Source of the DNA: Pseudeuparius sepicola
Lineage: Eukaryota; Arthropoda; Insecta; Coleoptera; Anthribidae
Length of the DNA: 64,000 nt
Assembly (NCBI GenBank): GCA_963920635.1
Contig: OY987299.1
Span: forward strand, 127,841,373-127,905,372
Direction of reading: 5' to 3'
The notes beneath the pieces are model-generated. The model ran no database searches and had not been told where the DNA came from. It saw nothing but the letters and a program-made list of their open reading frames with translations. Positions 22,241-33,009 of this stretch are shown one piece after another (position 1 is the stretch's first letter; each line of letters starts with the position of its first letter). The translations under genes and the position numbers were made by a program.

Positions 22241-24155
22241 AGGGTTAACTATCACTTAGTACAAAAAATTTTACCACGTGCGCAGGGTGGCTTAAGAAAA
22301 CATAGAAAAATATTTTTAGATTTTTTTACGATCTTTGAAAAAAAGGGTAAAAACCCCTATTTTAACTGTAAATCTCCGCCTCTAATTACGTCATCCAATA
22401 TGGCTTCAGAACGTGCTATACTGTCAGCTTGAAGTTATTTTCGCGATTTTGCCGTTGTTGTAGGAAGGATGAAAATACCTTTTTACTCAAACAAATCAAA
22501 AAAAATACATAAGTAAATAACAATCGATTTGAATCTGTACAGCCTTACCTTACTTTGAAATTTAACTGACCTAAATTTACCTGACCTCTTAAGCCCTAGA
22601 TAAAGGCGTAAACCCCGTTTTGATAGTTTGTTCTTTTAGCGCGCAGTGCAGGACCTGAAACAACAGTTTATTTTCAATTAAAAGCTCACCAATTGTCCGA
22701 GCCAATGTCCTTCCATATTGTGCAACAACTCGGCTGTCCCAATGCAAAACACAGTAACTAACAATTATTTTATCAAAGCGTCGAGTACCGGTCGGTCCGC
22801 CGGGGCAACACTTCTTGATTTCCTGTATCCGGGGCACAGGGCGTCTCCAAATTCGCTAAAATTTTGCTTCTCCTGCCTCTGGCGATGCACTACACTCCAG
22901 CTTCCTTTTTTCTCCGCATTTTTAGTCCCAAAATCACCCGGGACACGCGAAAGTTAGCTGCTACAACGTGTGCCGTTACTCCATTACTATCCTCCCCTCT
23001 TGGCTCTCCCGCGCAAGTCACGACACGAATTTCCCCTATCGCCTAAATTAAATCAAAGGTCAAAGGTCTCCCAGTGCCTTCACCTGAATTACAACATCAG
23101 CGCACGATACACAGAAAACGATATGCCAGCTAGGAGAACGAAAATTAAACTCTTCTGCACACCTATGTCACTTCGACAAAAGTTCCTAAATTAGTTTCAC
23201 TTTCATACGTCAGTTATCAATTTCAGGTCAAGTTAAATCCAAAACAAGAATGTAGGCACCTTGAGACACCTTGGTAAATATGTGGTTGCCTAGCTCACAA
23301 TAAACGAGTCAAAAATGTAGCCATGATTTTGTCGAATAAGCGTCACCGTTGACGTTTGACGTGACAGCACCTGCGCGCGGGCATACCGTTATCTGTGTAT
23401 CGTGCATCCTGCTTATTGGAATACGGTCGCTTAGAAATAACAATACAACTAATAACAACTAATTAAATGGAAAGTTAGGACCTGGCACACCAGGCTTGAA
23501 TCCAATGGATTTTTGTATTTTGGGATACATGAAGGCGATTGTGTATGAACATCGAACATGAAATCGACAACGAGCAGCAGTTGCTGACAGCCACTGTAGT
23601 GCTTGTGCAGTTGTATTTTTTGTTTTCCTGGCGGAGGTGATCAACCTCGTCGTGGTGGCCAGGCTGAATACCTTGCTTCAAACAAAAGGAATGGCTGAGG
23701 GGAACCAAGAGGTTCCCGACAGATTTAGAAAATGTTAATGTTGTGTTGTGTAGTGCTGTGCTGTGTGAATTTTAATGTAAAAAAGCAAGAAAACAGAAAA
23801 TTGTGCGATATTCAATCCTGGAAATGTCAGTAAGGTAGGTGTTTCATAGGCATTCTACATGTTCCTTAGAAAGTAATCGTTTCCAACAGGAAATCGAAAT
23901 TTCGTGGTGAATCCTAGGATAAATTAATAGACGTGGTAACGCCGCGCTATTTCACTACCTGTCACTACCATTGACTTAGGCAAAATTTTAAGACAGGTCA
24001 CGGCGGGCGTCCATAGGCGGCGTTTTAATAAATTTGGAAAAAAAAATAATTTTGGCTTAAGACAAATGTAAGAAAATTTTTGAAAATTTATTTTTGCAAG
24101 TCTATTTTTTATTTATCTACCATAGAAAAATTTGTACTAAGTGATAGTTAACCCT
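22241..24155. mobile_element. Unassigned DNA element, copy A (GGGTTAACTATCACTTAG ends)
   Basis: AGGGTTAACTATCACTTAGT at the left is the exact inverse of the right end at 24133-24155; the TIR is about 25 bases. Copy B at about 41715-43822 shares the interior (for example GCCCTAGATAAAGGCGTAAA and TGTATCCGGGGCACAGGGCG) and the same right end, so this is a real dispersed family. Copy A holds about 730 bases (23094-23830) absent from B. No transposase is visible. The target duplication is unclear and I cannot name the superfamily. Confidence 0.7.
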
Positions 24156-25588
24156 GTAGAAGCCAGAGAACGAATGTTTAGGGAATAACTGATTTGCCAT
24201 TGCCATTGCCACTCTTCTCATATTAATATTAGCACACGAAGAAACGGAAAATAAGAAAAATCAAATAGAATATTATTTTCTTAAACGCCCATTTCACAAT
24301 AATTTATGCAGAGTGATTCAGTTATGATATAAAAAAATTTTAACCACAGGTGGAAAAAAAAGCTTAATATGAACCACCCTGTATAAAATCGCAAAGCTGT
24401 TGAACATTTTAAAATAGCTGCTTCGTTTAGGAATCAAAATGTCACGTCAAAAAGTGGCAAATCTATCAAGGACGAGAGGAAACTGACTGTCTGTTCTTAC
24501 CGGATATTCCAAAACGTCTATGTATGTCTGTGCTTTAAAGGGGAGCACCATATGGCCCGAAATAATAGATTCTGTATTGTTCGACGACACGAAATATATT
24601 TTTTTTTGTTAGAATACAAGTCCTAACCCTGTTGTTGTTTACTGAGTCAAAACTGTGGCACCAAGCATCGTGCCAAAAGTTTGCAAAAATAGAAAGCTTG
24701 ACATTAACATGCATGGCAGCATATAGCATTCATTACGCATAATGTTCCACTGTGGGATTGTTAGGTGCATTTGAAATGGAACAACATCTCTTTGCACTAA
24801 TAAGGATTTATAAAATACACCCCCGCTTCCCATTATGCATATATTAATAAATATTCATGAAACCCATGAAATTTCATAGTTTGCAGGGGGGGGGGGGAGA
24901 TTTACGGGAACATGCACTCTTGCATGTCATTTATTTATACTTTGTCAGCGGGGATCGCTGGCTTCCTGAAGCAGACGGGGACAATATATGAGGGAAGACG
25001 GTGGAAGGATTCATGGAACTGCATTAATTTATTTTAAAAGGGCTCTTAGTATTATGCGATGTTGCGCCATGCTTGGAATACAAGTGGGAGTTCAGGTAAG
25101 ATAATTTTTTTAAACAAGGTGCGTACGTTCTGTGCAACCTCCCTGGTTTGGTGCTGGCTAAATGACACTTCTAACTGTATATCTCACCGCCATGTGCTCA
25201 GTACTCTCCTACATAGCTCCCTGCCTAGGCACCGGACAAATAAGGAGAAAGAACCTGTATAGAGGAACAATTACAATTTTACATCCATTTAAATACTGGA
25301 TCATGGTTTGGTATATTAAAAAAAAACAGGTAGGTATTCTCAAAATAAAAATGAAGGGCCTGCTTTTTTATTAAACATAAAAACGATGACTTTCGTCAAA
25401 CTAAAAACCAAAGATGTTCCAGGTAAGGCGTCGCTAGATTGCCTCGTTAATTTATAAGAATTAATTGATGGTTGTGTCAAAATTGTCAGTTCCCGCATAT
25501 CCGATTTCCAATTTGACTTTAAATGGGCATCCCTTGGTCGGATGTTTGAGACATTCTGTATATTTTGGATTTTTTTTCCTTTTGTACC
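24156..25588. other. No recognisable gene; 12-base G run
   Basis: Contains an uninterrupted run of 12 G at 24886-24897 and a mariner-type end fragment near 24375-24390 (CCACCCTGTATAAA). ORFs are short and unrecognised. Confidence 0.4.
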
Positions 25589-25590
25589 TA

Positions 25591-27529
25591 CAGTGTGACC
25601 CATTTGTTTTGGGGTCAGTCTGTAAAAAGTGTATCAATCGTGCGATTTGGCTGATTTTTTTTTTAAATTGTAGAGCTCGATGAACTGCACATTTTGAACA
25701 AAAATTGCCTGGTTCGCATAAAATCCAAAGCCTACTATGACCGTTTTTATGAGCAAAATTTTAAGAAACCATATTAGCGTTTTTTTTTGAAAAAATCTGT
25801 GTGCGCCAATGGATTGAGCACCCCTCGAAATGGGTATGTACAAAATTTCATCAAAATATTTCAAGTAATAACGATTTTGTAGAAAAATTAAAAATGCAGC
25901 CAAGGTACGTCTTTATTTTCAAAAATTCAAAGTTGGCCATGGAAAATAATTGAATTGTTTACTTTTATTAAGTGTCAAACTGTCTAAATTGAGTTCAGAA
26001 ATTGTTTGTGCTCAATACAATTAATTATCATAATTATGGAATATTTAAGCATAAGAGACAAAATAGAAATTGTTCGACTCGTGGGCGACAACGAGCGCTC
26101 GGCAGCAGAAGCTGCGGCCGAATTTAACAATAGACACCCAGGTAGATCAGTGAGTCGAAGTACTGTACAACGTATAAACAATATTTTTGATGAAACTGGA
26201 TCGATTTCTAAAAATTTATTAAAAACTAGGCAAAATGGACGCCGTGGACTTGTTGAAAATAACAATCAAATTCTGCAATACTTTAGTGACAATCCTCGAA
26301 ATAGTGTTCGAACGGCTAGTTTAGACCTTCATATACCCAGAGAGAGTATAAGGAGATGTTTGAGACAAAACAAAATAAAACCGTTTAAGCCAAAATTTTT
26401 GCACACCCTGGAACCAGGAGATGAGGAGAGAAGATTAGAATTTTGCTATTGGCTGCAAGGTGAATATCTCCATAATGGCAACTTTTTAAATGAAATTTTA
26501 TTCACCGACGAAGCCACGTTTACTACAAATGGTGTAGTATCAAGTCAAAACTGCCGTCACTGGTCAGCTGAAAATCCAGAGTTTATAATAAATGCAAGGA
26601 GACAATATTCACAAAAAATTAACGTTTGGTGTGGAATACTACGCGACAGAATAATTGGCCCATTTTTCTTTGAAGGGAATTTGAATGCGGCTGGCTTCTT
26701 GAATTTTCTAGAAATTGAATTTAGAAATGCTTTAGATGAGTTACCATTAAGATACCGTTTAAATTTAAAGTTACAGTTAGATGGCAGTCCTATTCATAAT
26801 GCTCGTTTAATCAGAAACTGGCTAGATAATAATTTTGAAAACTGTTGGATAGGACGAAATAGTCCTTTCTGTGAGTGGCCACCGAGATCTCCGGACTTAA
26901 CTCCTTTAGATTTTTTTCTTTGGGGTACACTTAAGCAAAATGTTTATAAGTCAAGACCCCATAATTTACAAGAACTGCAAGCTAGGATAAACCGTAGTTC
27001 TGAGGAAATTACTCCACAGCAAATACGAAATGTAATTTTGAATGTACGCAAGAGGAACGACAAATGCATTGTAGAAAATGGAGGCTTGGTAGAAGTTACA
27101 AAAATTTTATAATTTTAATTGTTTTTATGTTTTGTGTTTATAAGCATAAGGTTGTATTATTACAATTCAATTATTTTCCATGGCCAACTTTGAATTTTTG
27201 AAAATAAAGACGTACCTTGGCTGCATTTTTAATTTTTCTACAAAATCGTTATTACTTGAAATATTTTGATGAAATTTTGTACATACCCATTTCGAGGGGT
27301 GCTCAATCCATTGGCGCACACAGATTTTTTCAAAAAAATACGCTAATATGGTTTCTTAAAATTTTGCTCATAAAAACGGTCATAGTAGGCTTTGGATTTT
27401 ATGCGAACCAGGCAATTTTTGTTCAAAATGTGCAGTTCATCGAGCTCTACAATTTAAAAAAAAAATCAGCCAAATCGCACGATTGATACACTTTTTACAG
27501 ACTGACCCCAAAACAAATGGGTCACACTG
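25591..27529 (+). mobile_element. Intact mariner-like transposon, copy 1
   Basis: A complete element of 1939 bases. CAGTGTGACCCATTTGTTTT starts the left TIR and its inverse ends the right one. The TIRs are about 368 bases (25591-25958 and 27162-27529) and nearly identical. TA stands on both sides (25589-25590, 27530-27531), the Tc1/mariner target duplication. The single ORF between them is intact. TIRs this long are unusual for mariner elements, which usually have short ones, and would help form foldback deletion products. The near-identity with copy 2 (55910-57847) indicates recent activity. Confidence 0.93.
26036..27112 (+). CDS. Mariner-like DDD transposase, full length
   Basis: A 358-aa protein starting at the ATG of MEYLSIRDKIEIVRLVGDN; a longer frame would need a TTG start and is less likely. 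Residues 1-50 form an N-terminal helix-turn-helix of the kind preceding many insect mariner-like transposases. Residues 76-115 (ILQYFSDNPRNSVRTASLDL) form a second. The catalytic triad is D158 in ILFTDEATF, D249 in LQLDGSPIHNA and D292 in RSPDLTPLDFFLW, with 42 residues between the last two. The canonical QQDGAPPH is varied to QLDGSPIH but keeps the Asp. The protein should cut at the TIR ends and insert at TA. An AATAAA signal lies at 27203-27208 inside the right TIR. There are no frameshifts or stops, so it is plausibly functional. Confidence 0.93.
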   Translation: MEYLSIRDKIEIVRLVGDNERSAAEAAAEFNNRHPGRSVSRSTVQRINNIFDETGSISKNLLKTRQNGRRGLVENNNQILQYFSDNPRNSVRTASLDLHIPRESIRRCLRQNKIKPFKPKFLHTLEPGDEERRLEFCYWLQGEYLHNGNFLNEILFTDEATFTTNGVVSSQNCRHWSAENPEFIINARRQYSQKINVWCGILRDRIIGPFFFEGNLNAAGFLNFLEIEFRNALDELPLRYRLNLKLQLDGSPIHNARLIRNWLDNNFENCWIGRNSPFCEWPPRSPDLTPLDFFLWGTLKQNVYKSRPHNLQELQARINRSSEEITPQQIRNVILNVRKRNDKCIVENGGLVEVTKIL

Positions 27530-27531
27530 TA

Positions 27532-27847
27532 TATTACTTATACAAGTTTATTTCTAAAAATAACCAAGCTGGCGATTTATTTTTTGATAAAATTATTTCC
27601 TCTAAAAATATGGTAAATTTGCATCTTTGTATGGATTGATAAAAATATATTATTATTAAATATATAAAGCTATTTTCTTGTTGGGATTAGGAGAACAATA
27701 GAAATGTAAAAAATGCTAAATATACAGGATGTTTAAAAAATCTGACCAGGTGTTGCGTTCTTCCGGTCAATCCGGAACTCGGACATGGGAACTGACAATT
27801 TTCTGTTACTCCCCAGACATTAGTAATATTTTCTAAAATTTATTTAT
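27532..27847. other. No recognisable gene
   Basis: AT-rich spacer. CAGGATGTTTAAAAAATCTG at 27725 resembles a degenerate TA-element end. Confidence 0.35.
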
Positions 27848-28620
27848 GGCACAAACAGATCCATTTAATTTTTAATTGGGTTTTTCGCCACACCAAGCTG
27901 ATCGAAAGACAACTCTTTCAAGTTGCCTGGAAAATACATAAATTCTTAACAGTGAATGAACGAAACTTTAAACGTGTAACTCAAAAAATAACTTCAACAA
28001 ATTTGTTTTCTGAGCTTTCGGAGAATAAATCTTCCTCCTTTCTCAAAAATCATGCCACGTCAAAGTGAAGTGACAGATTGCCAAAACTAACTTTTCTGAA
28101 ATGGTAAGTTCTCTGTTAGATAAATTAATTACTGTTCTGTTGACAAAATTCATTGTCTATTTGATTGAATTCCTCACTATGCTTTTCCTCAACTAATCTT
28201 CGGAATTTGTTAATCTGTCTAAGTTTGACTCTATCAAAATGCCTATTATAGCTTATGCTGATAAAATTTGATATGTAATTAAAATCATGGATAGATACAC
28301 TTTCCCTAACATTTTCCCGTATTTCATTTATATCCCCCCATAAATTGTTCATGTTACTTCTTTGGTCCTGGATGCTTTCTCTTATCAGCATCATACTACA
28401 ATCTGTCACTTCACTTTGACGTGGCATGATCTTTGAGAAAGGAGGAAGATTTATTCTCCGAAAGCTCAGAAAACAAATTTGTTGAAGTTATTTTTTGAGT
28501 TACACGTTTAAAGTTTCGTTCATTCACTGTTAAGAATTTATGAATTTTCCAGGCAACTTGAAAAAGTTTTCTTTCGATCAGTTTGGTGGCGAAAAAACCA
28601 ATTAAAAATTAAATGGACTC
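27848..28620 (-). mobile_element. Penelope-like element fragment with inverted terminal repeats
   Basis: 27861-28070 is inverted at 28403-28616 almost base for base (TTTTTAATTGGGTTTTTCGC; GAGCTTTCGGAGAATAAATC; GAAGTGACAGATT). The outer end matches the one at 15408-16488, and CAAACAGATCCAT outside the left arm matches ATGGATCTGTTT outside the right arm of that copy, so these bases belong to the element. Between the arms lies the start of a Penelope-like ORF. The structure is a 5' fragment preceded by an inverted terminal copy. Confidence 0.8.
28083..28427 (-). pseudogene. N-terminus of a Penelope-like ORF
   Basis: The ORF starts inside the terminal repeat with MPRQSEVTDCSMMLIRES and runs 100 codons, including HFDRVKLRQINKFRRLVEEK, a basic helical region typical upstream of Penelope reverse transcriptases. 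One base out of frame, the sequence then reads VINLSNRELTISEKLVL, matching the conserved NLS-x-R-x-LT block at the start of the family's RT domain. The gene is therefore frameshifted near 28130 and cut off before any catalytic motif. It cannot make a working enzyme. Confidence 0.72.
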
Positions 28621-29255
28621 ATTAGTAATATTTCGTAGTGAAATTAACTTAAACTTTTTTTTGGAAAAGTGTATTTTGACATAACTTTTTAACATGATTT
28701 TACCTTCATATTCAAATTCCTAGGAAAATTTTACACACGTTTAGTTTTTTGAACCATCAATTATTTATCGTAACTACTACCAGATAATCGGGGATGAACT
28801 GTCCATTAAGAAAGTACCATAACCTTGGCAATCAACTGTCAAGTTTTATAAATAGGTTTGTCTCTATTTCAGATACAATTTGATAAGCGATGTCATCAAA
28901 AACCGCTTACCAGAAAATTGATCAAACTCGTTAGGTACCGATGCAATCGGTCAGTAATAATTATTCCATCATCTGCTTAAACACCGTGTAAGTGGAGAAA
29001 ATGGATACGTCGCTGAATAATAGGTTTGGCCTTTGCCCTAGTCCGGAGTGTCCAGATTAAGCCATAGGGATGACGTGAGTGATGACGCAGGTTATATGAG
29101 AATAATTATTGTACGTAAATTATTTTGCATTAAAAAGGATAATATTAATATTACATAATCTTGTTGATTATCATTGTGTGAATGATTATCATTGCGTGAA
29201 TGTTGATCAAAGCACATTAAGTAAACTTCTCTTTCTTAAGAAATCTTTGTTTATA
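28621..29255. other. No recognisable gene
   Basis: AT-rich sequence with no repeat ends and no codable domain. Confidence 0.35.
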
Positions 29256-29257
29256 TA

Positions 29258-30713
29258 CAATGTGTTCCACTTAAGGACTGACCACCCGTGTAAAATTTTT
29301 GTTTATAGCTCGATTTTCATAAACTTTTTTTTGTTAGATAGAGCTTCAAAAATGGCATTAAATGCATAATTCATGTGCCTCGTGCGTTAAGTTCATGGCT
29401 CACTGAGACGGTGTTTTAGAGTTGAAATTTCGAGAAGTACTATTAGGGATTTTTCTAAAGGAAAATTAATACCGGATTCTTATTTAGCCTTGTTTGAAAC
29501 CCAAAAGTACCAATTTGCATTACCTTAGCTCTCAGGGTGTTTCAAAAATTTTAATGCCCCACTTAAGGACTGAACACACCTGTAAAATTTTTATTTATAG
29601 TTCGATTTTCATAAACTTTTTTTGTTGGATACAGCTTCAAAAATGACATTAAATGCATAATTCAGGTGCCTCGCGAGTTAAATTCATGACCCACCGGGAC
29701 GGTGTTTTAGTGCTGAAATTTCGAGAAGTAGATATTATTAGGAATTTTCTAAAAGGAAAATTAAAGCCGGATTCTTATTTAGCGTTGTTCGAAACCCATA
29801 TTTACCAATTTGCATTACCATAGCTTTACAGGGTGTTTAAAAATTTTTAGTGCCCCTCTTAAGGACTGACCACCCCTGTAAAATTTTTATTTAAAGCTCG
29901 ATTTTCATAAACTTTTTTTTGTTGGATAGAGCTTTAATAATGGCATTAAATGCATAATTGTTGTTCATATATTTGTCAATATTAATAATTTAAAAATAAT
30001 AATTTTGTTTTCTAATAAATTTTTAAAAGAATATGAGTTCCTCATGAATATTTTAGTGTAAAACCCTACCAGAAATTAAGAAAATTAATTACAAATTGTT
30101 ACGTTTTTATTTAGAACATCTCACTGAGTATATAAGAATCAGGCTTTACTTTTCCTTTTAAATTTTTTGGAACATCCTGTAGAGCTACGGTAATGCAAAT
30201 TGGTACGTTTGGGTTTCCAACAACGCCAAATAAGAATCCAGCATTAATTTTCCTATAAAAGATCCCCTAATAGTACTTCTCGAAATTTCAGCACTAAAAC
30301 ACCGTCTCAATGGGCCACGAATTTACCGCAACGCCATTTTTGAATCTCTATCCAACAAAAAAATATTTATGAAGTCGAGCTATAAATAAAAATTTAACAG
30401 GGGTGATCAGTCCTTAAATGTGGCACTAAAAATTTTGAAACACCCTGTAGAGCTACGGTAATGCAAATTGGTATGTTTGGGTTTCGAACAACTCTGAATA
30501 AGAATCCGGTATTAATTTTCCTCTAAAAAATCCCTAATAGTACTTCTCGAAATTTCAGCACCAAAACATCGTCTCAGTGGGCCATGGAATCAACGCAGGA
30601 GGCACCTGAATTATGCATTTTTGTGAATCTCTATCCAACAAAAAAAGTTTATGAAAATCGAGCTATAAATAAAAATTTTACACGGGTGGTCAGTCCTTAA
30701 GTGGGACACACTG
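29258..30713. mobile_element. Foldback element with tandemly repeated arms
   Basis: Outer ends CAATGTGTTCCACTTAAGGA and the inverse of CAGTGTGTCCCACTTAAGGA, each next to TA, enclose 1456 bases. The left arm consists of units starting at 29267, 29559 and 29855 (about 292-296 bases each, the third partial). The right arm has at least two inverted units (about 30165-30430 and 30430-30713). Each unit begins with CTTAAGGACTGA and ends with a CAGGGTGTTT-like motif. There is no ORF of note in the centre (29970-30165). It is a non-autonomous element built by repeated insertion of, or unequal exchange within, one terminal unit. Confidence 0.8.
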
Positions 30714-30715
30714 TA

Positions 30716-31149
30716 TGTCGGGGGTAAAAAAGTAGTAGCAAGAAACAAGTAGGGAATAACAGTATTTCCAACCCTCCATGCCGATGCAGCCCTCAGTGGG
30801 TACCTTCCCTTTGTAAAATTGCCCCGGGCCTTCATACAATTTAATTATTATTCAACCAATTAAGGCGCTCATCGTCGATAGCCTCAAAAACCCAATTTCC
30901 CGTGGAAACGCGCGTTGTTTCCTCGCGGCAATTACCCGAAATCATTCCCGTTCACCAATCCAATTTCGAGGGAATCCGACGTCAGTCGCCACTTAAAACT
31001 GGATTCGGCCCTGCGGAAGTAGCAATAACTGCACGTCTGGTTGTCGGAGAACGTCACGGCAAGTGCCTGTCGGAGACGCGGCCACGATTCGTGCGAAGTA
31101 GGCTAGATTAGGATCGACTCAGACCCAAACTGGTATTATAGGCACTATA
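30716..31149. other. No recognisable gene; probable LINE target DNA
   Basis: More GC-balanced than its surroundings and without repeat structure. It looks like older unique sequence into which the LINE inserted. Confidence 0.35.
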
Positions 31150-31169
31150 ATCAACCTGCTGCTGCAGGT

Positions 31170-32381
31170 GCAATATCAGTTTCGCAGCACGGTTTCATGA
31201 AAAATCGCTCAACGACCACCAATCTCGTTGAAATCTCCCAGTTCATTTGTGAGAGGCTCGATGACAGGGAGCAGGTTGATGTGGTGTATACGGACTTCTC
31301 GAGGGCGTTTGACAGGATCGATCATCCCACTTTATTGTACAAACTCTCGCTGGCTGGTTTTAGTGATAGCCTCGTTTCATTTTTTGAGTCTTACCTGAAG
31401 AACCGCCCTCAGTCCGTATGTTACAATGGCTTTAATTCTAACAAATATATTGCCACTTCTGGAGTTCCTCAGGGTTCCAATCTGGGGCCTCTGTTATTCC
31501 TTCTATTTATCAATGATATTACTGATGATCTCAAATGTGGTAAACTTTTGTTCGCGGACGACTTAAAAATCTATTGTTCAATACAATCCTTAGAGAACTG
31601 CTTATTTCTCCAGAAGCAGCTTTGTGAATTGGATGCTTGGTGTGTCGTTAATCACCTGGATTTAAACCCTGCCAAGTGCAGTGTGGTTAGGTACTCTCGA
31701 AAAGAGTCAAATATAACATTTGATTACAAATTAGGTAACACAAGTCTTGCTTCTAAGGACAGTGTTGATGATCTTGGGGTCCGCTTTGATAGTGTCATGT
31801 CGTTCAATGAGCATTTCAATAATATTTCGATGTCTGCCTACAAAACTTTGGGTTTTTTGTTGAGACACTGTCGAGGCTTCACAAATATTGCGGCTTTGAA
31901 GACTCTGTTCTTTTCACTCGTCCGTTCCAAACTGGAATATTGTTCTGTTATTTGGCATCCAATTTATGAAACCCATGAAAAGCAATTAGAGTATGTTCAA
32001 AGAAAATTTCTTAAATTTCTTTATTATAAAACTCACGGCATGTACCCTCCTCGTGGATATGACCATCAGGCACTTCTTAATGAATTTAATATGTGTTCAT
32101 TGATAGTTCGCCGATCCGTTTCTGGTGTTTCCTTTTTATATAACTGTATCCGAAACAATATAGATTCTCCTTTTTTTCTTTCTAGACTAAACATACGAGT
32201 ACCAAGACCTAATTCACGGCTAACATCTACATTTTATGTTCCCTATGCTCGTACTAATATAATGTTTAAGTCGCCAATTTATTTTACATCCAGTCTCCAT
32301 AATATGTTGCCTGATGAATGTGATCTGTTTGATTGCTCCAAGCCTTCCTTTTTGAGGTGTGCCATTGAGTGCTTTTCATAA
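31170..32381 (+). CDS. LINE reverse transcriptase, C-terminal part (truncated)
   Basis: From the ATG at 31197 the frame gives 394 aa. In-frame similarity begins slightly upstream with AISVSQHGF. Motif A is VYTDFSRAFDRIDH (residues 30-43), then SGVPQGSNLGPLLFLLFIND (88-107), then the catalytic FADD box LLFADDLKIYC (117-127). LDLNPAKC and DDLGVRFD follow, and SKLEYCSVIWHP lies in the thumb region. These are the fingers-palm-thumb blocks of Jockey/CR1-like LINEs. The endonuclease and ORF1 are missing, so the copy is not autonomous, although this part shows no stop or frameshift. The intact frame suggests a fairly young insertion. Confidence 0.88.
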   Translation, partial: AISVSQHGFMKNRSTTTNLVEISQFICERLDDREQVDVVYTDFSRAFDRIDHPTLLYKLSLAGFSDSLVSFFESYLKNRPQSVCYNGFNSNKYIATSGVPQGSNLGPLLFLLFINDITDDLKCGKLLFADDLKIYCSIQSLENCLFLQKQLCELDAWCVVNHLDLNPAKCSVVRYSRKESNITFDYKLGNTSLASKDSVDDLGVRFDSVMSFNEHFNNISMSAYKTLGFLLRHCRGFTNIAALKTLFFSLVRSKLEYCSVIWHPIYETHEKQLEYVQRKFLKFLYYKTHGMYPPRGYDHQALLNEFNMCSLIVRRSVSGVSFLYNCIRNNIDSPFFLSRLNIRVPRPNSRLTSTFYVPYARTNIMFKSPIYFTSSLHNMLPDECDLFDCSKPSFLRCAIECFS

Positions 32382-32594
32382 TTTCACGTTATGTGTTGGG
32401 TAGTATTAGTATTAGTCCGCTGATAATTGTACTGTACAGGGTAGATACCCTGCGTGGGGCTCCCTATACTATGTTGATTATATTGATTGAGCTGTGCTTA
32501 CTTTATAATCAGTTTTCTTTATTTTTTCTGTGGTGCTATGTTCCCTTTATATTTATCTTTGTATGTTGTCCTGTAAATGGATTTTTCTGTTGGG

Positions 32595-32597
32595 CAA

Positions 32598-32632
<35 letters not shown>

Positions 32633-32634
32633 AT
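32595..32634 (+). repeat. (AATA)n microsatellite tail of the LINE
   Basis: About ten uninterrupted four-base units directly follow the LINE 3' UTR, marking its 3' end. Confidence 0.85.
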
Positions 32635-33009
32635 ACATAAGAAATTAAAACCTTTATTTCGTAATGGTGAAACAGCTGGAGAGTAGGTATTCGTGAAGCT
32701 CATAAGGAGGTTAGGTAATAAATATTTTTACAAATATAATGGTCGAAGCAATCAAGAATATAAGGAAAATTGCTTTCACTGATGCTTACCCTTTACAAGG
32801 ATCATTTATCAGTACCCTGCCGATTAAGGTAGTATGGATTCTGAGGTGGCATCGATCTAAAATATAAAAAATAAATCATTATAATGTTGTCTTTCGCCTC
32901 TGAACTCATTGTGAGCTCTAACTTCGATCTGTGAACAATAATTATGGTAACAACACAAACAAGACTCTTTAAACATCTCCTTTTTCAAGCTTTTATTAAT
33001 TAACTTGTC
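32635..33009. other. No recognisable gene
   Basis: AT-rich spacer between the LINE tail and the composite repeat. No motif seen. Confidence 0.3.

Larger units (their letters stand above)
31150..32634 (+). mobile_element. 5'-truncated Jockey/CR1-type LINE
   Basis: The ORF begins in the middle of a reverse-transcriptase domain and is open to its natural stop. A 3' UTR of about 215 bases and a microsatellite tail of about ten AATA units (32595-32634) follow. Truncation at the 5' side plus a simple-repeat tail is the signature of target-primed reverse transcription in this LINE group. The exact 5' junction lies between about 31140 and 31175; I found no secure target duplication. Confidence 0.85.

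Noticed and set aside
25634..25903. 89-codon frame repeated in all four mariner TIRs
   Set aside because: It starts at TTG, not ATG, lies wholly in the TIR and recurs only because the TIRs are near-identical; one TIR carries a substitution that changes it. I treat it as a by-product.
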